DNA from: Acidobacteriota bacterium
GTDB taxonomy: Bacteria; Acidobacteriota; Terriglobia; Bryobacterales; Bryobacteraceae
Assembly (NCBI GenBank): GCA_005808865.1
Contig: SYKU01000392.1
Location: 1 to 56,673 of the forward strand
DNA length: 56,673 nt
Direction of reading: 5' to 3'
Part shown: piece after piece, positions 44,989-54,356 of the stretch
Layout of the letters: each line of letters opens with the position of its first letter
Numbering within the stretch: position 1 is the stretch's first letter
The notes under the pieces: model-generated
Seen by the model: only the letters and a program-made list of their open reading frames with translations
Databases searched by the model: none
What the model was told of the DNA's origin: nothing
Program-made: the position numbers and the translations under genes

Positions 44989-47106
44989 CTACCGCAACCC
45001 GCGCAGAGCTTCTGCCGCCTTCTGGCGGATCTCCGCATCCCCGACCGCGGCCGCTTTGCGCAGGTGCGGCAGCGCGGCGGCAACCTCGCCGGATGCCGCA
45101 AGCGCCATGCCCAAGCCGAACGCCGCGCGCATGGAAGAAGGCCGCAGGCGAACGGCTTCGCGGTAGTGTGTCGCTGATTCTTTAGGATTGTTGCGCGCCA
45201 GCAACAGATCGCCCAGCAACTCGCGGGCGTCGGCGAATGACGGATCGGCGCGGAGACACGCTTCGAGTTCACGTTGCGCGTCGTCGTAACGTTGCAGGCG
45301 GCCGACCAGCATCGCATAGTTGTAGCGCGTGCCGGCATCATTCGGACGCAGCCGCAGCGCGGTGTCGAATTCCGCTTGCGCTTCCGCCGCGCGGTCCGTC
45401 GCGGCCAGCAGATTTGCGAGATTCCCGTGTGCGTCGGCGTAATCGGGCTTGATACGGATCGCTTCGCGGAAAGACGCTTCGCCGGCCGCCATACGCAAAA
45501 TACCTAAATTGTTGTGCGCTTCCGGCATGTCCGGGTCGAGCGCGATTGCTTTTTCGAACGCCGCCGCAGACTTCGCCGTCCTGCCCAGCGCGCGGTACGT
45601 CAGCCCAAGTTCATGCCAGGTCAACGCGTGGACGGGCGAGAGCGCCGCCGACCGCTCGAACGCGCCCACCGACTCCGCATTCCGCGCCAATCGCCGCAAC
45701 GCTGTTCCCAGTTTCTGCCAGCCAACCGCGCGCGACGGATCCCGCCGCACGACTTCGCGATACCAAGGCAGCGCCTTCGCCGATTGCCCGTCGTTATCCA
45801 ACGCCTCGGCGAGCTCCAAGTACCAATCCGCGCGTTGCGGCGCAAACTTCGCGATCGCCGCGGTCAGTTGCGCGATGCCTGCTTTCAAATTGCTCTTCTG
45901 CTTCACCTGCGCGACGGCGCGATACAACTCCTCTGTCGTGGACGGGTAGTAGGGGACGACTTCGCCTCGATAGACGTCCTGCGTTTCCGCGCGCTCGGCG
46001 AGCAGATTGCCCGCTGGCTTCCTGCGCTGAATCAGATGATCGGTCACCACGGCGTGGACGACGTCGCTCGTCCGGCGCTTCGGCATGTGGCAGTCGACGC
46101 AGCGGCTTGGCGATTGTGCATGCGACGAATTGTGGCACTGGCGGCAGGCGTTCTCGTAGTGGCGATCCGCCTCGGCGCCGCGCGGCGCGTTGTGCGGATC
46201 GTGGCAAGTGGTGCACAACATCTTGCCGGCGCTCCTGGTGAAACACGCCGACTTTCGCAGACGATAGGCCGAACTGACGATCTCGAATTTTTCGTCGCGG
46301 CCGGCGCCGGGGGCGTGATCGAAGTTGAGAATGTAATCGGCGAGCGGTTCGCCGGGCCGGAATGAAAACGGCGTACGTTCATAACGGAGGATTGCGTTGG
46401 GCAGCGGAGCACTTGTCGTCTCCAGATGGCAGGCCATGCAGAGTTCGGATTGGCGTTCCCCGCGCGGCCGCGTGATTGCCTGCCGGACGAGATCGACCGC
46501 GGCGCCGGGTTTACGAGCGAGATCGACATGACGTTGGCCGGGGCCGTGGCAGCGCCGGCAGTCGATGCCTTCCGGCAGCGTGCCGAGGTAAACCGGATCT
46601 TCACTCTTCGCCGGAACCTTCGGATAAGCGTTGTGGCAGAACATGCAGTCATAGGTAATCGGGCGGCGAAAGCCTTCGTGGTCCGGGCGATCGTAGCCGG
46701 GGTTCATGGCCCAATACCCGCCCTTCCCGGCATACCAGCCGAGCGGTAACTCGAGTAGCGTGCCCGCCGGCGTGCGATGCAGGAAGGTACGGGCGAGATT
46801 GCCCGAACCCATGACGTAGTCGATGCGTTTCTCCATCACATTGATTTCCCGCCCGGCGGAATCCAACTGATGCCGGCGCTGGAAGAACTCGCCATCGCGC
46901 AATAGTGTGGTGAAGAAGCTATCCGACGGCGAATGGTAGAACGCGCCTTTCAAAACGGGCGTGTTCTCCGCCGCCGGACGCGTGAAGGAACGGCCCATTC
47001 CGGTCTTCTGATACGAGTCGTAGATCGCCTTGTGACAACCGGCGCACTCCGGTTGCGCGAACGCCGCACCCGCCAGCATTACGGCCAATAAAACCCACGC
47101 TCCCAT
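44989..47106 (-). CDS. Heptaheme cytochrome c with C-terminal TPR domain
   Basis: About 705 residues from ATG 47106, which gives a signal peptide ('VLLAVMLAGAAFAQ'); the frame extends upstream to 47628 but overlaps the divergent receptor and is not coding. Seven CxxCH heme sites occur between about residues 20 and 340: CAGCH, CMFCH, CRRCH, CMACH, CTTCH, CRQCH and CVDCH. The second half is a long run of TPR repeats ('ADWYLELAEALDNDGQSAKA', 'AHNNLGILRMAAGEASFREA', 'AHGNLANLLAATDRAAEAQA'). It is a periplasmic electron-transfer protein with a protein-binding scaffold. Its promoter region (63 bases) is shared with the divergent TonB receptor. Confidence 0.92.
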   Translation of the reverse strand: MGAWVLLAVMLAGAAFAQPECAGCHKAIYDSYQKTGMGRSFTRPAAENTPVLKGAFYHSPSDSFFTTLLRDGEFFQRRHQLDSAGREINVMEKRIDYVMGSGNLARTFLHRTPAGTLLELPLGWYAGKGGYWAMNPGYDRPDHEGFRRPITYDCMFCHNAYPKVPAKSEDPVYLGTLPEGIDCRRCHGPGQRHVDLARKPGAAVDLVRQAITRPRGERQSELCMACHLETTSAPLPNAILRYERTPFSFRPGEPLADYILNFDHAPGAGRDEKFEIVSSAYRLRKSACFTRSAGKMLCTTCHDPHNAPRGAEADRHYENACRQCHNSSHAQSPSRCVDCHMPKRRTSDVVHAVVTDHLIQRRKPAGNLLAERAETQDVYRGEVVPYYPSTTEELYRAVAQVKQKSNLKAGIAQLTAAIAKFAPQRADWYLELAEALDNDGQSAKALPWYREVVRRDPSRAVGWQKLGTALRRLARNAESVGAFERSAALSPVHALTWHELGLTYRALGRTAKSAAAFEKAIALDPDMPEAHNNLGILRMAAGEASFREAIRIKPDYADAHGNLANLLAATDRAAEAQAEFDTALRLRPNDAGTRYNYAMLVGRLQRYDDAQRELEACLRADPSFADARELLGDLLLARNNPKESATHYREAVRLRPSSMRAAFGLGMALAASGEVAAALPHLRKAAAVGDAEIRQKAAEALRGLR

Positions 47107-47169
47107 GCGTGGCCCATCGTAACAGACTTCCTGTGATATGCTCACCAGTACAAGGGGGGCTTCTGCCTG

Positions 47170-50100
47170 ATGTCTAATCTTCGTTTCGTTCTTCTGCTGG
47201 CCGCTTGTTCCGGTCTGTGGGCGCAAAGCGGCGCCGGCACGATTCAAGGCACTGTTCAAGACGGCACCTCGGCCGCGATTCCCGGCTGCAATGTGCAGGC
47301 GGTGAACCAAGCCACTGGCGTCTCGGTGCAGACGACCGCGAACGCCGCGGGCTTTTACGCCCTCAAGGGCCTGTTCGCGGGCGCATATACGGTCACGTTT
47401 GCAGCGGCCGGCATGAAGAAGTCCGACGTCTCCATCACGCTGCAGAGCAGCCAGGTGCTGGTTTACAACATGCAACTCGCGGTTGGCGAGGTCAGCGAAA
47501 GAATCACCGTAACCTCCGAGACCGTTCAACTCGCCACTTATGACAGCGGCACGGTCAACACGCAGCTCGACGCCGCCCGCATTGCCCAGCTTCCCCAGAA
47601 CGGACGCAACGTGCTCGGCCTGGCGCAAAACACGGTGCCCGGGCTGGAAGGCGGCGGCACACGCGCCAACGGCCTGATGGGCGAGGCGATGGAGTATTCG
47701 CAGGACGGCGCTCCCATGACCAACCGTAATTTCGGCAGCCCGTCGAATACGGGGCGGGCGATATTGCCGGATCCCGATGCGGTGCAGGAGATCCGGTTCG
47801 AGACAATGAACTCCAGCGCGCAGTTCGCGACGCCGGCCACGGTCATCCTGACAACGAAATCAGGGACCAACCAGGTGCACGGTTCGCTCTTTGAAACGGC
47901 GCGCAACAACTACTTCGGCATCGCGAAAGCGAGGCAGGATCCTTCGAATTTTCGCGCTCCGAAACTGATCCGGAACGAGTTTGGCGCGTCGGTCGGCGGA
48001 CCCATCTGGGTCCCGAAAGTGTATGACGGGCGAAATCGTTCCTTTTTCTTCTTTGCCTATGAGCGCTTCTCGCTGCGTTCCGCCAGCCAGCAACTGATGA
48101 GGGTGCCCACAATGGCCATGCGGCAGGGCGACTTCAGCGGCCTCATCAACAGCGCCAACGTCTTGCAGCAGCTCTATGATCCGAGCACTACTCAGGGCGC
48201 GAACATGGATTACTCCCGCCTGCCGTTTTCCAACAACCAGATTCCGCTGACGCGGATCAGCCCTCTGGCGAGAACGCTCCTCGCCGCCACACCGCCTCCG
48301 ACCTCGGCCGACAATCCGATGGTCAACTTCAATCTGAACGGGCAGAACCCGACCACCCAGACCGTTCCGAATTACACCGTCCGCCTCGATCACGTCTTCA
48401 ACGAAAGGAACCGGATGTATTTCCGCTTTACCGATATCCGGCAGCAGCAGCGGGCGCTGCGGAACTATCCGTCCGCCTCGCCGGCGAATATCGAGACCCC
48501 CGAACTGAAGGAAGGGTCGACCGGTTATCAAGACATTCCCGTGCAGACCATCAGCGGCGCGCTCGGCTACTCGAAAGTGCTCTCGCCGACGTTTTTCTCC
48601 GAGACGGTTCTCAGCATGCAGTGGCAGCGCATGTACGTCCAGGGCCCCGACCGGTCTCTGCTCAACTTTGAAAAGCAGTTTGGTCTGCCGAATAGCCTAG
48701 GCAATATCGGGTTCCCGGACATCGGATCCAACCTCTTCATGCCCTACGGCGGCTCGCAGTGGTACTACGGAATGAGCCAGCGCGTTTCGACCATCGACGA
48801 GAACCTTAACAAGATCGTCGGCAAACACCAACTCGCCTTTGGTTTGCGCGTTCGCCACGAACGGTTCGCCTATCTCTCCGACCGTGGGACCGACCAGACC
48901 ACGTTCACCAATCAGGCCACCGGCATCTACGATCCGACCACGGGCCTTAACTTCGGCGTGCGCGCCAATACCGGAAATCCGAACGCCGACTTCTTCCTCG
49001 GCGCGGCGGCCAGCTACAGCGAACGGCGAAACTCTCCGTTCAATATTTCCTCGTTGATGGAATACGACTCCTACATCCAGGACAACTGGCGCGTGAATTC
49101 GCGCCTTACAATCAACCTCGGCCTTCGCTGGGAGGCGCATCCAGCAGCGCGCGCCGCCAACGATTACATGGTGGCGTTTGACGTCAAGAACAAGGCGATC
49201 GCGCTCCCCCGACCACTGGATTACTACCTCCAGAACGGCCTCACCTCGAATCCGATTCTCACCAACCTGCGCAATTTGGGCGTGAAGTTCGAAACCATGC
49301 AGGAAGGCGGAATGCCCTCTCGTGGCATCGCCGGCGCCAACGCAAACTTCCTGCCGCGCACCGGCTTCGCCTACATGCCATCGTTCGGCAAGAACGGAAC
49401 CGTGATCCGCGGCGGTTTCGGCGAGTATGTCTATCCGGTGCCTGTGCGGAACTCGATTCGCTACCTGACGGCGAGTTACCCATTCACGGCCGCTTATTCG
49501 ACGAGCTACACGGCCGCTGCCCAGTCGCCGGACGGTCTGCCAAACTCCCTGCTGCGCAACCCCATCCGCGTTGTCGCCGGCGTAAACTCGGCGAACGCGG
49601 TGGATACGCAGTCGACCACTGCGCTGCTACCGGGCATCGGCACCGGCACGGTGGTTGGCGGGGATTATCCTCCCGCCAGAGTGAGGGAAGCGAACTTCAC
49701 CATCGAGCAGCCTTTGAAAGATGGTTCGGTGTTCCGCGCCTCCTACGTGTTCACCCACGGCGAAAATCTCGACCAGAATTTCCATATCAACGAAGCCCCG
49801 TCCGCCTATGTGTGGCAGGCCAAGACCGGAACCACACCGCCGACCGGACCGTTGGCGGGCGTCGCAACCCGGCCGTACGACAACCGCACGTGGGGCAGTA
49901 TCGTCCAATCCACCAAGAACGGTTTCTCAAACGATAGCGCTCTGCAATTCAACTACCAGCGGCCTTACCGACGTGGCTTTGGCTACCAGATCTTCTATGT
50001 TTACTCGCGCGCGTTCCGCGTAGGCGGCAATACGTTCCGCGACAACATTCTCTATCCGGCCGAAGTCTTCGCGCCGGGCGCAATTCCGCAAGGCATGGAC

Positions 50101-50856
50101 GTCGGCACGCAATTCAAGCCGAGCCGCGAATTCAACCGCTGGCAGAACTACCGCCCCGACACGGCGATTCCGGTGCACCGTATTACGTTCAACGGCTTGG
50201 TTGATGTGCCGTTCGGCAAGGGACGCCGTTTCGCGAAGAACAGCAACCGATTTTTAGACGCCCTCATTGGCGGTTATCAAGTCGCCTTCGTTGGCACGGT
50301 CGTGTCACAGGCCTTCCAGGTCGCAAACTCCGATTACGGTGCAACCAGCCCGGTCGAGGTGTACAAGAGTTCGGTTAAGGTCACAGACTGCCGCTCCGGT
50401 GTCTGCCGCCCCGCGAACATGTGGTTTAACGGGTACCTGGCGCCCACGGTCATCAACGCGACGACTCGCGGCGTCACCGGAGTCCCCGCGGACTACACGC
50501 CTTACCTGGCTCCCATCAACAACACTCCCGGCCAAACCAACTTCGGCAACAACAACGTTGCGCAGACGCTGGCCGGCGGCCGGCAGGTGACCACTGCTTT
50601 CTCGCCCGGTCCCAGCGGTGTGCGGAACTATAACGCGTTCGTTCTCCAAGGGCCGAAGAACTTCCAGTCCGACATTTCGATCTATAAGGAATTTGCGATC
50701 ACCGAGCGGATCAAGCTGCGGTTCAATGTGGACGCTTTTAATGCGTTCAACATCCAGGGTCTGTTGAATCCCGGTGATTCGGACGGGATTCAGACGCACC
50801 AGAGATCATACTGGACGCCCCGGCAGATTCAGTTCACCGGCCGGTTGTCGTTCTAA
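47170..50856 (+). CDS. TonB-dependent receptor, Oar-like
   Basis: 1228 residues. Signal peptide about 1-19 ('LLLAACSGLWAQ'), carboxypeptidase-regulatory-like domain about 22-110 ('VQDGTSAAIPGCNVQAVN', 'AAGFYALKGLFAGAYTV'), plug ('IAQLPQNGRNVLGLAQNTVP', 'TVILTTKSGTNQVHGSLFE') and beta-barrel ending 'RQIQFTGRLSF' with terminal Phe. ATG 47170 follows 'aaggggggc'. Divergent from the heptaheme cytochrome. Confidence 0.95.
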   Translation: MSNLRFVLLLAACSGLWAQSGAGTIQGTVQDGTSAAIPGCNVQAVNQATGVSVQTTANAAGFYALKGLFAGAYTVTFAAAGMKKSDVSITLQSSQVLVYNMQLAVGEVSERITVTSETVQLATYDSGTVNTQLDAARIAQLPQNGRNVLGLAQNTVPGLEGGGTRANGLMGEAMEYSQDGAPMTNRNFGSPSNTGRAILPDPDAVQEIRFETMNSSAQFATPATVILTTKSGTNQVHGSLFETARNNYFGIAKARQDPSNFRAPKLIRNEFGASVGGPIWVPKVYDGRNRSFFFFAYERFSLRSASQQLMRVPTMAMRQGDFSGLINSANVLQQLYDPSTTQGANMDYSRLPFSNNQIPLTRISPLARTLLAATPPPTSADNPMVNFNLNGQNPTTQTVPNYTVRLDHVFNERNRMYFRFTDIRQQQRALRNYPSASPANIETPELKEGSTGYQDIPVQTISGALGYSKVLSPTFFSETVLSMQWQRMYVQGPDRSLLNFEKQFGLPNSLGNIGFPDIGSNLFMPYGGSQWYYGMSQRVSTIDENLNKIVGKHQLAFGLRVRHERFAYLSDRGTDQTTFTNQATGIYDPTTGLNFGVRANTGNPNADFFLGAAASYSERRNSPFNISSLMEYDSYIQDNWRVNSRLTINLGLRWEAHPAARAANDYMVAFDVKNKAIALPRPLDYYLQNGLTSNPILTNLRNLGVKFETMQEGGMPSRGIAGANANFLPRTGFAYMPSFGKNGTVIRGGFGEYVYPVPVRNSIRYLTASYPFTAAYSTSYTAAAQSPDGLPNSLLRNPIRVVAGVNSANAVDTQSTTALLPGIGTGTVVGGDYPPARVREANFTIEQPLKDGSVFRASYVFTHGENLDQNFHINEAPSAYVWQAKTGTTPPTGPLAGVATRPYDNRTWGSIVQSTKNGFSNDSALQFNYQRPYRRGFGYQIFYVYSRAFRVGGNTFRDNILYPAEVFAPGAIPQGMDVGTQFKPSREFNRWQNYRPDTAIPVHRITFNGLVDVPFGKGRRFAKNSNRFLDALIGGYQVAFVGTVVSQAFQVANSDYGATSPVEVYKSSVKVTDCRSGVCRPANMWFNGYLAPTVINATTRGVTGVPADYTPYLAPINNTPGQTNFGNNNVAQTLAGGRQVTTAFSPGPSGVRNYNAFVLQGPKNFQSDISIYKEFAITERIKLRFNVDAFNAFNIQGLLNPGDSDGIQTHQRSYWTPRQIQFTGRLSF

Positions 50857-50869
50857 CAGTTGTTCGTAC

Positions 50870-51253
50870 TCTCCAACGGGCGCGGATGCGCGTGCTCCGC
50901 CGCCGCGCTCCGCGCCACCCTTGTTTTGTGGCAGACCCCAGGCGTGGCCGGCCACGAAGACGGCGACTTCGGCGAGCAGATTCGGCATCGCCTTGATCTC
51001 CTTGGCGCCGGAATGAAAGTAGCGCCGCTCGATCTGCCAGTGTTCGCGGGAATCCGGCGCCGACGGCGAGTTGATCGCTCGCGAATCCAAAGAAAGCGGC
51101 GTCGGGATGAAACGCGGGGCGCATGAGTTCGCTGCTGCCCTCGTTACCGCCGTCCAGGTATGACTGGAGCGTGGCCTGGATCCCGCCGCGCGGGGAAGGG
51201 CTCTCGGTTGCTGTCATGATGCGAGCGTATTTCCTGGCGGGCGTGGACATCAA
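50870..51253 (-). pseudogene. Decayed NTF2/lumazine-binding-like protein
   Basis: Minus strand. One frame reads 'ATLQSYLDGGNEGSSELMRP' and 'AFHPDAAFFGFASDQLAVGA', the usual opening of small NTF2-like (putative lumazine-binding) proteins; the likely continuation lies in another frame as 'EIKAMPNLLAEVAVFVAGHA'. Both the frame change and the missing end suggest decay. 51254-51565 has further fragments ('MPDNTLELVVEVDTNRP') and nothing I would call a gene. Confidence 0.4.
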
Positions 51254-51565
51254 CGGACAAGTCTGGCCAATTGGGGCGCTTCCCGCGTAGGTTGCCGGCG
51301 GCTGCGCCCTTGACCATGGCCGCCGTCATGCCGTCGATGCCCATAGTGGCGCCCCGGGCATTCCTGGCTGCCCGCAGCTTCGCTCTGGACAAGCGGCTGT
51401 TTACACTCCTGATGGGCGCATTGGGCCTGTTCGTGTCGACTTCGACGACGAGTTCGAGCGTGTTATCGGGCATGGAACGAAGACGCAAGGTTGCGTCTGT
51501 ATGCGAGCTAAATTAGCAGCCGACGTGCATTGTGGCGGAGCCGGAGCACGATACAATCGACTCGA

Positions 51566-52804
51566 ATGGCGCTACAACTGTTTCCGGATCTGCGCAAGAC
51601 GACTTTCGCTTCAGGGTTGCTAATCGTCTGCGGCGCAGCCCTCGCCGGCGCGACGGCCCCGAGGCGGAACATTAGAGTGCCGGTCCCGGTGTATCGTGTC
51701 GACCCGGCGTGGCCGAAGCCGCTGCCGAACCGATGGATCGTCGGCGCCGTCGCCGGCGTCGCCGTGGATGGCCGGGATCACGTGTGGATCACGCATCGGC
51801 CGTCTACTCTGCAGCCGAACGAAACCAGATCGATCTGGCGCGCGGCTCCGCCCGTCCTCGAGTTTGATCGCGACGGCACGCTGGTCTCGTCTTGGGGCGG
51901 TCCGGGACACGGCTTTGAATGGCCGCGACTCGAGCACGGCATCTACGTCGATCGGCAGGATCATGTGTGGTTGGGTGGAGGAGGAGACAAGGACTCGCAA
52001 CTCCTGAAGTTCACCCGCGAGGGCAAGTTTCTGTTACAGATCGGGCATCAGGGGCAGGGGCGGGGCAGCAATGATACGGAGAATCTCGGCGCCGCGGCAA
52101 GCATGGTGGTCGATGAGGCAGCCAACGAATTGTATGTTGCGGACGGATATGTCAACCACCGTGTTATAGTTTTCGACGCGGACACAGGGGACTACAAACG
52201 CCACTGGGGCGCGTACGGGAAGCAGCCCGACGACAGCTACTTCACGCAGTCGGGTGAAAAGCTGCCACTGCCCTTCAGCGGCGTGGTGCAGCATGAGAAT
52301 AAACCGAGCCAGTACGATCCGGCCGGTCCTCCGCCGCCGCAATTCCGGATCGTCCACGCCGTACGGATCTCTCACGACGGGCTCGTGTACGTCTGCGACC
52401 GCACAAATAATCGGCTTCAGGTCTTTCGAAAAGACGGCGCATTCGTCCAGGAAGCCTTCATCGCGAAAGAGACGTTTGGCAGCGGATCGGTGTGGGACAT
52501 CGGTTTCTCAGTCGATCCACAGCAGCAATACGCGTTCGTGGTCGACGGAACCAACCAGCAGGTGTATATTATCGACCGGAAGTCACTGAAGGTTGTGAGC
52601 ACATTTGGTGGAGCCGGCCACTGGGCAGGACAGTTCTACGGCGCGCACAACATCGCAGTGAACTCGAAAGGCGATCTCTTCATCACGGAGACATATGAAG
52701 GAAAGCGTGTGCAGAAGTTCCGGAAAATGACGCCGTCACGACCACCTAGCGTCCGGCCCCCGGCAACTTCTGCCGCTCCAACAAGCGCTGCTCCCCGGCG
52801 ATGA
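51566..52804 (+). CDS. NHL/six-bladed beta-propeller secreted protein
   Basis: 412 residues from ATG 51566, which starts a signal peptide ('FASGLLIVCGAALAGATA'). The body is made of NHL-type blades: 'GVAVDGRDHVWITHRP', 'GIYVDRQDHVWLGGGGDKDS', 'MVVDEAANELYVADGYVNHR', 'VRISHDGLVYVCDRTNNRLQ' and 'NIAVNSKGDLFITETYEGKR'. Such propellers include SMP-30-like and peptidylglycine-lyase-like proteins, but no specific catalytic site is clear. The last ~30 residues are Pro/Ala/Ser-rich and look like a tail. Its stop overlaps a frame that opens before the next gene. Confidence 0.85.
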   Translation: MALQLFPDLRKTTFASGLLIVCGAALAGATAPRRNIRVPVPVYRVDPAWPKPLPNRWIVGAVAGVAVDGRDHVWITHRPSTLQPNETRSIWRAAPPVLEFDRDGTLVSSWGGPGHGFEWPRLEHGIYVDRQDHVWLGGGGDKDSQLLKFTREGKFLLQIGHQGQGRGSNDTENLGAAASMVVDEAANELYVADGYVNHRVIVFDADTGDYKRHWGAYGKQPDDSYFTQSGEKLPLPFSGVVQHENKPSQYDPAGPPPPQFRIVHAVRISHDGLVYVCDRTNNRLQVFRKDGAFVQEAFIAKETFGSGSVWDIGFSVDPQQQYAFVVDGTNQQVYIIDRKSLKVVSTFGGAGHWAGQFYGAHNIAVNSKGDLFITETYEGKRVQKFRKMTPSRPPSVRPPATSAAPTSAAPRR

Positions 52805-52944
52805 TCGGCATCGCGCGGAATTCATCTGTCCTGATCTCATCCATCGAGATCCGAATCATCGAGATCCGAATCCCAAGCTTCAATGCACTGCGGAGATCGA
52901 GCGCTCTCCGCAACAAGAGGCCAGCGCGGCGTATTCTACTGTTA

Positions 52945-53976
52945 GTGACCAGACGAACTGCTGTTTCCCTTCTTGCCGCCGCGGGTCTCCACGCCGCCGC
53001 GCGCCTCGAGATCCGCGGCATGTACTCGAGCCCCAAGCCCTTCTGGGACGCCGGTCTCCGCCTTCCCGATTTCGGCATCAACGCGATCTTCGTGCACGCG
53101 GGGTCGATCAACGCGGCGATGATCGAGCGCGCCGCCGCCGAGGGTGCGCGTGTCTTCGCTGAGTTCCCCACACTTAACGGCAAAGGCTACGTCGAGGAGC
53201 ACCCGGAGGCTTGGCCCATCGACGAGACCGGTGCCCGCTCTCCAGCCGCCACGTGGTTTCTCGGCGCCTGCCCGTCCGACCCCGGCTTCCACGCGCATCG
53301 CGTGAAGTTGCTCGAAGACCTGCTTGATCGTCACGCAGTGGCGGGCGTCTGGCTCGACTACCTGCACTGGCACGCGCAGTTTGAAGATCCCAAGCCGGTG
53401 CTGCCGGAGACATGCTTCAACAACGCCTGCATCTCGGCGTTCGAAAAGTCCTCGGGCGTCCGCGTTGCGGCCGGAGAGACGGCGGCGCGCGCCCGCGTCA
53501 TCCTCTCGCGGCACGAGCGCGCGTGGCGCGACTGGCGCGCGCGGCGTCTCGCCGCATGGACGCGCGACTGCCGCGAGATCGTGCGGCGAAAGCGTCCCGG
53601 CGCGCTCACCGGCATCTTCCACTGCCCGTGGACCGATTCGGACTTCAACGGCGCGCGCCGCCGCACGCTGGGTCTCGATTTCGATCTGCTGGCGCGCCAG
53701 GCCGACGTCTTCTCGCCGATGGTCTATCACGGGCGCATGGGCCGCGCGCCCGCATGGGTGGGAGAGAATCTCGCGTGGCTCGGCCGCACGCTTTCCGGTA
53801 AAGCGAAAATCTGGCCCATCGTGCAGGCGCATGAAGTCCCGGCGGCTGAGTTCGAGACCGCGTTGCGGCTGGGCGCCGCGTCGCCCGCGACCGGCGTCAT
53901 GATGTTCACCGCCGGCGCGGTTGCCGCCGACCCCGCCAAGCGGGAGGCTGTGCGCCGGATCTACCGCGACGCCTGA
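52945..53976 (+). CDS. Putative glycosidase-like TIM-barrel secreted protein
   Basis: 343 residues from GTG 52945, which places a Tat-like signal first ('TRRTAVSLLAAAGLHAAA'); the frame is open to 52801 but that part has no export signal and includes the duplicated 'atcgagatccgaatc'. The body resembles glycosyl-hydrolase-like (GHL10-type) barrels: 'FGINAIFVHAGSINAAMIE', 'GARVFAEFPTLNGKGYVEE', 'AVAGVWLDYLHWHAQFEDP' and 'DVFSPMVYHGRMGRAPAW'. The substrate is unknown. It lies 140 bases after the propeller gene and may belong to the same pathway. Confidence 0.7.
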   Translation: MTRRTAVSLLAAAGLHAAARLEIRGMYSSPKPFWDAGLRLPDFGINAIFVHAGSINAAMIERAAAEGARVFAEFPTLNGKGYVEEHPEAWPIDETGARSPAATWFLGACPSDPGFHAHRVKLLEDLLDRHAVAGVWLDYLHWHAQFEDPKPVLPETCFNNACISAFEKSSGVRVAAGETAARARVILSRHERAWRDWRARRLAAWTRDCREIVRRKRPGALTGIFHCPWTDSDFNGARRRTLGLDFDLLARQADVFSPMVYHGRMGRAPAWVGENLAWLGRTLSGKAKIWPIVQAHEVPAAEFETALRLGAASPATGVMMFTAGAVAADPAKREAVRRIYRDA

Positions 53977-54252
53977 GAGGCCGCGTGCGCGAGCGCGATC
54001 GCCGCCCACGAAGTCGCGGCGGCCGGTGGCGTCACAGCAAGGTCACCAACTGTCGCATCGGTGTAGAAGAGAGTCGTCGCTCAGAACTTCCCGCTAGTCC
54101 CGTAGACCCGGACGCCTTTAGCAGGCTCTAACCATACCAAGTGGGCGCAGTGATTGGCGAAGTTCACGGGCTGTTCGTCTGGTTCTCGAAAATCGGCAAA
54201 GGGCACGCAACTGCCACGATATCAACTAGTTTCGAATTTGCGAGAGCCACAA

Positions 54253-54325
54253 ACTGAAGGATGGCAGACAAGCTCCATTCTCGGATGCAGTTCGAGATTT
54301 CCGGTAGGCGCACTCATCCTTCAGT
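54253..54325. promoter_or_regulatory. 11-base inverted repeat in front of the DapA-family gene
   Basis: actgaaggatg (54253-54263) and its exact complement catccttcagt (54315-54325) are separated by 51 bases. It could be a looped operator or part of an RNA hairpin. The rest of 53977-54356 holds no gene. Confidence 0.45.
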
Positions 54326-54340
54326 GAGAATATGCTGCGA

Positions 54341-54346
54341 TATACT
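54341..54346 (+). promoter_or_regulatory. -10 box of the DapA-family gene
   Basis: TATACT 10 bases before the ATG at 54357. The -35 side overlaps the 3' arm of the inverted repeat. The very short gap to the ATG would give a nearly leaderless mRNA. Confidence 0.35.
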
Positions 54347-54356
54347 ACCCGTAGCC

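Noticed and set aside
52844-52873. Tandem 'atcgagatccgaatc' repeat
   Set aside because: Only two copies of a 15-base unit; too short to call a repeat array or CRISPR.
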